DNA from: JASEHD01 sp964471945
GTDB taxonomy: Bacteria; Bacteroidota; Ignavibacteria; UBA10030; SZUA-254
Direction of reading: 5' to 3'
DNA length: 40,521 bases
Assembly (NCBI GenBank): GCA_964471945.1
Contig: CAYYIJ010000011.1
Location: 1 to 40,521 of the forward strand
The translations under genes and the position numbers were made by a program. The notes under the pieces are model-generated. The model searched no databases. It saw nothing but the letters and a program-made list of their open reading frames with translations, and was not told the origin of the DNA. Below, piece after piece: positions 8,648 to 14,428 of the stretch. How positions within the stretch are numbered: position 1 is the stretch's first letter; every line of letters starts with the position of its first letter.

Positions 8648-9031
8648 TTATTGAATTCTCTCGCTGCCGATTGAGAGAGCATATTCTTGAACGAATTTAC
8701 CATTAAGCACATGGTTTTTAAAAATTTTCTTTACTTTCTCTTCAGTCAAATCAACATATTTAACAGGAGCTTGACCAGCTAATTCAATTGTTGCCATTGG
8801 TTCCTTACTGCATAAGCCGGCACAGGCAGATGAAGTTAGCATTACATCGTGTGCATTGCTTTGCTCTATCTCTTTCAAAAACGCACTCATAATTGTACGC
8901 GCACCTGCTGCTATTCCACAAGTACCCATATGCACAGTTATTTTTGCTTTTCCAGCACCTTCTCTAACGTTCATCTTCCGTTGATGCTGTTCAGCTATTT
9001 TATTTAAGTCGTCTATTTTTAATCGTGGCAT
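8648..9031 (-). CDS. Thioredoxin-like [2Fe-2S] ferredoxin
   Basis: A 127-residue protein with an N-terminal helical stretch followed by a thioredoxin-fold [2Fe-2S] domain. The cysteines lie in HMGTCGIAAGA and TSSACAGLCSKEP, giving the usual Cys-x-about-35-Cys-x3-Cys layout, one ligand fewer than the standard pattern. Proteins of this size sit between the nuoE and nuoF genes in many bifurcating hydrogenase operons (for example HndB of Desulfovibrio), and that is its position here, 14 nt before nuoF and 21 nt after nuoE. It probably relays electrons within the NuoEF module. Product class is clear; its exact partner is inferred. Confidence 0.88.
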   Translation of the reverse strand: MPRLKIDDLNKIAEQHQRKMNVREGAGKAKITVHMGTCGIAAGARTIMSAFLKEIEQSNAHDVMLTSSACAGLCSKEPMATIELAGQAPVKYVDLTEEKVKKIFKNHVLNGKFVQEYALSIGSERIQ

Positions 9032-9052
9032 AATTTTATCTCCTTATTGGAT

Positions 9053-9520
9053 TTATTTTGTCTCATACTTTTTCAGCAAGCGAGGAACACCGTCAACTTT
9101 TATCGGACCAAAGAGATCATCACCTACGATCACAACTGGTGCTAAACCACAAGTGCCGACACATCCGCAGATATCGAGACTGAATTTCATATCGGAAGTT
9201 GTTTCACCGCACTTGATACCAAGCTCGCGTTCGATTGCATTAACTACTCTGGGTGCACCCAGTGCATGGCAAGGTGTTCCCATACATACATTAATGCGAT
9301 GGCGGCCCCTCGGCTTTAAGCTAAACGCATTATAAAACGTCGCAATGTTGTATATCTTACTGATGGGAACATCGGCTTTTTTCGATATTTCAAAGAGGAT
9401 GTCTCTCGGAAGATAGTTAAACTCATTCTGTATATCGTGCATCATTTCGATGATGTTCTCTGGCTTTCTTCCCCAGCGATCCACGATCTCACTTGATTTT
9501 TGCTCAACATTATATTCCAT
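9053..9520 (-). CDS. NuoE/HydC-type [2Fe-2S] subunit
   Basis: A 155-residue homologue of the 24-kDa subunit of complex I (NuoE, HydC, HoxE). The N-terminal helical domain includes NEFNYLPRDIL and KIYNIATFYNAFS, and the thioredoxin-like C-terminal part has the four cluster cysteines in CMGTPCHALGA and DICGCVGTCGLAP. Normal length. Together with the next two genes it makes a standard NAD(H) diaphorase module. The upstream neighbour, a HATPase gene 31 nt away, is the same kind of partner seen next to hydC in clostridial [FeFe] hydrogenase operons. Confidence 0.95.
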   Translation of the reverse strand: MEYNVEQKSSEIVDRWGRKPENIIEMMHDIQNEFNYLPRDILFEISKKADVPISKIYNIATFYNAFSLKPRGRHRINVCMGTPCHALGAPRVVNAIERELGIKCGETTSDMKFSLDICGCVGTCGLAPVVIVGDDLFGPIKVDGVPRLLKKYETK

Positions 9521-9551
9521 TATGTTTCTCCTTTAATACTTTTAAAAAACT

Positions 9552-10079
9552 CTAATTGTTTTCTGTTATATACTTTTTGATAAATGATAATACACTTGTA
9601 GAATTAATAGTTAATCCTTGTAACTGTTCTTTAATTTGTATCGTGTCGAAAATAAATTCATGTCCATTTTTCTCATGAATATATTTCAAATTCATCTCCG
9701 GATTACCTGCAACGAGAGTTACAATAGTTTCTGCCATGTTTCCAATGGGTTGACGGTCGATGTGGTTCAATTGAAACGCTGCAGTTACATGAGTACCTTT
9801 TCCAACTTCTGATTTTATATTCATTTTTCCGTTTGCAATCTTGGTTGCTTCGTTGAGCAGTGGTAATCCCAAACCGACCCTTCGAGTTGTCCGACTCGTA
9901 AAAAATGGATCAATTACTTTTTGCACCTGCTCAGTTGTCATTCCTTTTCCGTCGTCAATTATTTCTATTGTTAGTTTATCGTTGTTTGTGTCTTCTAAAA
10001 TTTTTATTTCAATATTTTTCGCACCGGCAGCTATCGAGTTTTCTGTAATGTCGAGAATATGTAGCGATAAATCTTCCAT
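9552..10079 (-). CDS. HydD-like GHKL ATPase of hydrogenase operons
   Basis: A 175-residue soluble protein with a histidine-kinase-type ATPase domain but no phosphorylatable histidine domain. The N box ENSIAAGAKNIEIKI, G1 box IIDDGKGM and G2 box RRVGLGLPLL lie in residues 12-100. The last 65 residues do not match the ATPase fold I know. Small ATPases like this sit between the nuoE-like gene and regulatory genes in many [FeFe] hydrogenase operons. It may act as a protein kinase or switch controlling the complex, but its substrate is unknown. Confidence 0.85.
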   Translation of the reverse strand: MEDLSLHILDITENSIAAGAKNIEIKILEDTNNDKLTIEIIDDGKGMTTEQVQKVIDPFFTSRTTRRVGLGLPLLNEATKIANGKMNIKSEVGKGTHVTAAFQLNHIDRQPIGNMAETIVTLVAGNPEMNLKYIHEKNGHEFIFDTIQIKEQLQGLTINSTSVLSFIKKYITENN

Positions 10080-10133
10080 AATATTATTTTCTCATTTTAT
10101 CATTAATTCATTTGACACATTGAAAATAATAAT

Positions 10134-11017
10134 TCAATGACTCAATGTTTCAATTCTCAATGCTTTCCTTAGTTCATCAAACGTCGGTGTCTCTAATTGA
10201 AACTCCGTTACGCATTTACCGACATCATCGATAAAATGAGCATCTGAATTTTGGATAAACTTATACTGTCCATATTCTGGAAATTTCTTTCTTGCTTCGG
10301 CGATAGTGACATTCGGTGAAATTTCCAGTGCATCGAGTTTCAACGTATCAGGTATCAAACCTAACTGTCCGATAATACTATACGCTTCTCTATCCACATG
10401 CGAAGCGATTGCAAGTCCGTTCAGTTTGTGAATTCTATCAACAACTTCTTCGATTGTCATATCAACCGCACCTATTAAGAGCTTTTCATTGAAACCGAGT
10501 ACTTCGTCAAGCTCATTACCAATAACTTGCATTCCAAAAACTTCAGGATTGTTTTCACTTTCAAGTTTTTCATACACTTTCGCTTGCATCTCGAAAGCTG
10601 ATTCTATTTTTTCAAAGAGCGACAAAACATGAATTTCTTCTTTTGTACATATTTCCATACCGGGTATTACCGATATTGGCTTTCCTTCAGCGGCTTTAAT
10701 CAATGCTGATACATTTTCCGCCGAATTGTGATCGCATATTGCGATTATATCTATTTTATTTTGAAGAACTTTTTCTATAATATTTTTTGGCGACATCTTC
10801 AGATCGCCACACGGCGATAAGCACGTATGAATGTGCAAATCNNNNNNNNNNNNNNNNNNNNNNNNNNNNNNNNNNNNNNNNNNNNNNNNNNNNNNNNNNN
10901 NNNNNNNNNNNNNNNNNNNNNNNNNNNNNNNNNNNNNNNNNTTGGCGACATCTTCAGATCGCCACACGGCGATAAGCACGTATGAATGTGCAAATCGGCT
11001 TTAAATAATTTTAACAT
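10134..11017 (-). CDS. PHP-domain phosphoesterase (interrupted by artificial gap)
   Basis: A PHP (polymerase and histidinol phosphatase) protein. Metal-binding motifs are DLHIHTCLSPCGD near residue 8, CDHNSAEN, SHVDREAY and NSDAHFID. The reading frame is split by 100 N at 10842-10941, but the 55 nt on each side (10787-10841 and 10942-10996) are identical. Removing the N run and one copy leaves 729 nt, an open frame of 242 residues starting MLKLFKADLHIHTC at 11017. So the gene is intact and the gap is an unmerged contig overlap. PHP proteins occur beside DRTGG and HATPase genes in hydrogenase operons. The activity could be phosphatase or nuclease; the target is unknown. Confidence 0.9.
10842..10941. 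other. 100-N scaffold gap
   Basis: A run of exactly 100 N joins two contigs. The flanking 55-nt blocks at 10787-10841 and 10942-10996 are identical, so the real sequence most likely has a single copy and no missing bases. Any annotation reading through the N run is wrong. Confidence 0.98.
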
Positions 11018-11053
11018 TTATTCAATGATTCAATGATAAAATGAATCAATGAT

Positions 11054-11395
11054 TCAATTCTTTCCAACACCTATCTCGTACAATTTACCTGCAAGCTCGA
11101 AAGTAGATAACTTGCTGATAAGTATTGGAATGTTTTCTTCTTTTGCTTTTTGAATCGTTTCATCAGCAGGTTCTCTGCCTTGTACGATAATGATGGCAGC
11201 TAATTCCTTCAATACTGCAACGGCAATAATGTTTGAATGAACTTGTATTGTTACCCATACGTCTCCTTTTTTACTGTATGCTATAACATTACTTAGCATA
11301 TCACTCGCATAACCACCCGTAACATCACGGTCTAAATTATTCTCACCGCATTTCACTGATAATTCAAGTTTTTCAACAATATTTTTTAATTTCAT
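11054..11395 (-). CDS. DRTGG-domain protein 1
   Basis: A 113-residue protein consisting of one DRTGG domain, named for the motif seen here as DRDVTGGYASDMLSNV near residue 22. DRTGG domains occur with CBS domains and phosphotransacetylases and are thought to be regulatory or ligand binding; no reaction is established. It is paralogous to the protein encoded at 13143-13517 and keeps the motif better. It lies between the PHP gene and the H-cluster-domain gene (12-nt spacing to the latter). A sensor or adaptor for the neighbouring ATPase is a reasonable guess. Confidence 0.88.
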   Translation of the reverse strand: MKLKNIVEKLELSVKCGENNLDRDVTGGYASDMLSNVIAYSKKGDVWVTIQVHSNIIAVAVLKELAAIIIVQGREPADETIQKAKEENIPILISKLSTFELAGKLYEIGVGKN

Positions 11396-11407
11396 AATCT
11401 TCTTTCC

Positions 11408-12721
11408 TCACGTTGTTCGTACTTTACGACTGTGTTTTATAACAGTATCGTGAAGATTTCCTGTTAACGTTTCAAATTTTTTCATCGCAATAAAAATACA
11501 TTCATCGGGAGACGTACCGTCTCTCACAACATCTTCTGCAAAAGTCATACATGTTGGAACGCCGCAAGCACCGCAATCGATTTTTGGTAAACTATCGTAC
11601 ACTTCCTGCTTTTGTTTCATCTTTTGAATAGCTTTTGAAATATCGTCATCGAGCGGTGAAACAGGACTTGGCGCAATCTTTCCAACCAGAGAAAAGAAAT
11701 TTTTCTGATAGAGTCCACGAATCTTTTCTCTATCCTGACACGGCACACCGCCGTATTTTTCTACCACACGAAGAATTCTACCTCGTGCAATGTATGGATT
11801 TTCAACCGTAAGTGGGCCACCAACGCAGGCAGTCGGGCATGTATTGCATTCTATGTATTGAATGTCCTTAAGCTTACCGTTTTCAATTTCTTCAAAAATT
11901 CTTGTAACGTCAGTAAGACCTGCAATAGAAATACAATCTTCGGCTTTTAAACATGCAACTTGACCGCCGACTATGGGCCAACCAAGTCCTAATCCACGTA
12001 TTTCTTTTACTTCATCGCCATTCGTTTGCGACAAATGCTGAACTAAAGTCGGATAAATCTCAGAAATCGAAATCGTGCCATCTAAGAAAGAATGTTTCTT
12101 TCTTGGTGGATGCTTAATCGAAATTGTTTTTGCAGGACACGGAGTAATATAGATACAGCCGATTTCTTTTTCTCTCAGTCCTAATTCTTTCATCTTGATA
12201 TTTTTTGCTTCGCGTGCCGCAATTTCCATCGGTGATTCGATTGGAATCAGATTATCTAATAAATTCGGATATCGGACTTGAACCAGCCGAACAACTGCGG
12301 GACAAAATGGTGAGATGAGCGGTCTTGGAGTTTTATTTGAATCAAGATATTCTTGTATTGCAATACTCACTGATTCCGAAGCACACGCAACATCGTATGC
12401 GTCATTGAAACCGATTTTCTTTAGCGTATTCAGAATTAGTGGAGGAGAAACATCTTTCCCAAACTGTGAATAAAATACTGGCGATGGAAGTGCGATTGTA
12501 TATTTGAACTTTGAAAAATCACTGAATGAGCTTGTTTGCGGAATTATTGCATGATTCGGACAATTACGAACACATTCACCGCAATCGATACAGCGGTCAT
12601 TCAAAAGCGATGCCTTACCATTTCGTACACGAATCGCTTGAGTGGGACAAATACGCATACATGCCATGCGTCCATCGCATTTTTCTGTGTCTATCTTTAT
12701 GGAACGAAATTCATTCCGCAT
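11408..12721 (-). CDS. [FeFe]-hydrogenase-like H-cluster-domain protein, probably a redox or H2 sensor
   Basis: A 437-residue protein with an N-terminal double ferredoxin, an iron-only hydrogenase large-subunit domain and a C-terminal [4Fe-4S] module (C383, C386, C391, C408). The first ferredoxin motif has arginine (R18) where the second cysteine should be; the second is complete (C44, C47, C50, C54). The cysteines that would hold the H-cluster cubane are kept: C140 (SPFCP), C195 (TPCPAK), C295 and C299 (ECNTCPTACVGG). The proton-delivering cysteine of catalytic enzymes, the first C of TSCCP, is phenylalanine 139 here, and the MPC methionine is threonine. This fits the non-catalytic, sensory-like groups better than a working hydrogenase. 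It ends 3 nt from the ATPase gene upstream of it. Confidence 0.85.
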   Translation of the reverse strand: MRNEFRSIKIDTEKCDGRMACMRICPTQAIRVRNGKASLLNDRCIDCGECVRNCPNHAIIPQTSSFSDFSKFKYTIALPSPVFYSQFGKDVSPPLILNTLKKIGFNDAYDVACASESVSIAIQEYLDSNKTPRPLISPFCPAVVRLVQVRYPNLLDNLIPIESPMEIAAREAKNIKMKELGLREKEIGCIYITPCPAKTISIKHPPRKKHSFLDGTISISEIYPTLVQHLSQTNGDEVKEIRGLGLGWPIVGGQVACLKAEDCISIAGLTDVTRIFEEIENGKLKDIQYIECNTCPTACVGGPLTVENPYIARGRILRVVEKYGGVPCQDREKIRGLYQKNFFSLVGKIAPSPVSPLDDDISKAIQKMKQKQEVYDSLPKIDCGACGVPTCMTFAEDVVRDGTSPDECIFIAMKKFETLTGNLHDTVIKHSRKVRTT

Positions 12722-12724
12722 GAG

Positions 12725-13150
12725 TCAGTTGATATTTATTTTTATTTCTAATTTTGTACCTTTACTAATTATAGATTCTATTTTTAAAGAATCGGAATTT
12801 TTTTTTATGTTCGGCAATCCCATGCCGGCACCGAAACCCATTTCTCGCATCTCAGGTGTTGCCGTTGAATATCCTTCTTGCATTGCCAGTGAAACATCCG
12901 GAATTCCAGGTCCTTCATCTTCAACTATAATATTTATTAGTTTCGGTGTTACTTCGAATGTCATTGCAGCTTGTTTTGCATACATAACAACATTCATTTC
13001 AGCTTCATAGGCAGCAATCGCTACCCGACGGATTGTAGTTGAATCAATGCCGAGCTGTTTTAAAATCGACTTAATCTCCGTCGAAGCTTTTCCGGCATTG
13101 TACATATTCCCACCCTGTATTTTAAATGTCTGAGAATATGCCTTATCCAT
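12725..13150 (-). CDS. RsbW-like serine kinase/GHKL ATPase
   Basis: About 141 residues forming a small GHKL ATPase of the anti-sigma-factor kinase type. The N box is YEAEMNVVMYA, the G1 box EDEGPGIPDVSLAM and the G2 box FGAGMGLPNIKKNSD. I place the start at 13150 (MDKAYSQ), because this ATG overlaps the stop of the preceding DRTGG gene in ATGGATAA, a typical coupled arrangement. A longer frame from 13213 would overlap that gene by 71 nt. It is followed after 3 nt by the H-cluster-domain gene, suggesting a signalling pair in which redox state controls a kinase. No anti-sigma antagonist (STAS protein) is visible nearby. Confidence 0.85.
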   Translation of the reverse strand: MDKAYSQTFKIQGGNMYNAGKASTEIKSILKQLGIDSTTIRRVAIAAYEAEMNVVMYAKQAAMTFEVTPKLINIIVEDEGPGIPDVSLAMQEGYSTATPEMREMGFGAGMGLPNIKKNSDSLKIESIISKGTKLEIKININ

Positions 13151-13517
13151 TTGCAGTTTTACAGGGTAAACATTCCATCGTTGGGACAAGTCCTTTCTTG
13201 TATAGAATACCACATGCTTCGTACATTGAATATGAAGTTCCTAAAATCGGTATCTTTTTATCCCGTGCTAATTTAATAACATCGCTAGCGGGTTTCTTAC
13301 CTCTAACAAAAACGACGGCTTTTATTTCCGCTATGTAAGCGGTTTGAATTGTTTGATTATTTACGAGACCTGTCAGAAGCAAGGCACCTGCTTGAGAAAA
13401 TGCCAGCACATCGCTCATCAAATCTGAAGCACAACCGAACTCGATGTTCAGAGATAATTGCTCCGAGCCAGCGAATACTTCACACGATAATGCTTCTGCT
13501 ACTTCTGAAAGTCTCAT
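13143..13517 (-). CDS. DRTGG-domain protein 2
   Basis: A 124-residue paralogue of the protein at 11054-11395. Both share the order of an N-terminal LxxVxExL helix, ASD(M/L)xSxVxA(Y/F)S and the KIPILxTxxSxxEAxGxLY stretch near the end. The eponymous motif is degenerate here (LSLNIEFGCASD), so the ligand site may differ. The C-terminus adds two cysteines (ECLPCK). It starts 7 nt after hdrA-N and overlaps the RsbW-like gene, so hdrA-N, this gene and the ATPase are probably translated together. Confidence 0.85.
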   Translation of the reverse strand: MRLSEVAEALSCEVFAGSEQLSLNIEFGCASDLMSDVLAFSQAGALLLTGLVNNQTIQTAYIAEIKAVVFVRGKKPASDVIKLARDKKIPILGTSYSMYEACGILYKKGLVPTMECLPCKTANG

Positions 13518-13524
13518 TATTTAA

Positions 13525-14397
13525 TTATTCCTTTGGTCGTGTTGAAATTTCATTAATCAGTTTATCACCGATCATCATTGTTCTGCCGCTCGGAATTCGT
13601 GTCGCGGGGCAGCTGCTCCAGCATTGTCCACATCCGGTGCATTTTTCTGTGTCAACGTATCTTGCCTTTTTACGGACTTTGATTTTGAAATTTCCCATGT
13701 ATCCGCTGACGCTCTCGACTTCAGAATAAGTCATCAATGTAATATCTTTACGATGACCGACAGAAACCATCTTTGGAGTCAAGATACACGCTGCACAATC
13801 GAGTGTCGGGAAAGTTTTATCGAACTGTCCCATCTTTCCACCAATGGTCGGTTCTTTTTCGACTAAGTAGACATGATAACCAGCATTGGCAATTTCGAGT
13901 GCTGCTTGAATACCAGCAATGCCACCGCCTACAACAAGCGTGTTCTTATTGACTGGAGAATGTGTAATTTCCAGCGGTTGATGTAACGCTACGCGTCGAA
14001 CGGCTGCATTGACTAAAGCAGTTGCTTTTTTCGTTGCATCATCTACATTGTCGTGAATCCAAGAGCAATGCTCTCTGATATTTGCAATCTGCACAAGGTA
14101 GCGATTCAATCCTGCCGATTCTGCCGCAAGACGGAAAGTCAATTCGTGCATCAACGGTGAACATGCTGCAACAACAACTCGATTCACACCAAGATTTTTT
14201 ATATCCTGTTTTATTAAATCTTGGCCTGGATCAGAGCACATGAATTTATAATCACGCGATATAACAACATTTGGCTGTTTGGCAATGAAATCGCGTACCT
14301 CTGCAACTCTCACCGTAGCTGCAATGTTGACGCCGCAATGGCAGATGTACATTCCAATTTTTACTTGACCATTCTTTTCTTGATCGTTCTTTTCCAT
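13525..14397 (-). CDS. hdrA: HdrA N-terminal half (split HdrA, FAD/Fe-S)
   Basis: A 290-residue protein matching only the first half of HdrA, the flavin- and Fe-S-carrying core of heterodisulfide reductase. It opens with IGMYICHCGVNI (C19, C21), has the family's MCSDPGQ and AACSPLMHE motifs, the FAD-binding GGGIAGIQAALEIANAGYHV (GGGIAG at 157-162), IGGKMGQFDKTFPTLDC, and one ferredoxin motif (C253, C256, C259, C263). It stops 27 residues later, and the next gene begins after 7 nt, so no remnant of the second half follows. That half is fused to a NuoG-like domain at 5025-6785. A complete FAD site would need both polypeptides. The first 18 residues are also encoded upstream at 18051-18103. Confidence 0.93.
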   Translation of the reverse strand: MEKNDQEKNGQVKIGMYICHCGVNIAATVRVAEVRDFIAKQPNVVISRDYKFMCSDPGQDLIKQDIKNLGVNRVVVAACSPLMHELTFRLAAESAGLNRYLVQIANIREHCSWIHDNVDDATKKATALVNAAVRRVALHQPLEITHSPVNKNTLVVGGGIAGIQAALEIANAGYHVYLVEKEPTIGGKMGQFDKTFPTLDCAACILTPKMVSVGHRKDITLMTYSEVESVSGYMGNFKIKVRKKARYVDTEKCTGCGQCWSSCPATRIPSGRTMMIGDKLINEISTRPKE

Positions 14398-14407
14398 GAT
14401 TATTAAT
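14345..14407 (-). repeat. hdrA 5'-end repeat, copy 1 (within functional hdrA-N)
   Basis: A 63-nt block covering the first 18 codons of hdrA-N and 10 nt of leader. It matches copy 2 at 18051-18113 at 60 of 63 positions, and the three differences are synonymous third positions (Asn, Lys, Gly). A shorter version stands at 18742-18786. The match ends inside codon 18, where this copy goes on into the real HdrA sequence. Confidence 0.9.
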
Positions 14408-14428
14408 ACCTTTTTAAATTTAAGATAA

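Noticed and set aside
10134..10979. A 281-residue PHP protein starting MLIAVWRSEDVA and reading through the N run
   Set aside because: The start is in the wrong frame of the duplicated flank. Collapsing the 55-nt overlap gives a better start at 11017 with DLHIHT.
11408..12721. A catalytic [FeFe] hydrogenase
   Set aside because: The H-cluster domain is recognisable, but the proton-relay cysteine is phenylalanine and the neighbours are regulatory. I treat it as sensory-like.
12725..13213. Longer form of the RsbW-like ATPase starting at 13213
   Set aside because: It would overlap the DRTGG gene by 71 nt. The start at 13150 gives the usual stop-start overlap and the extra residues do not resemble the family.
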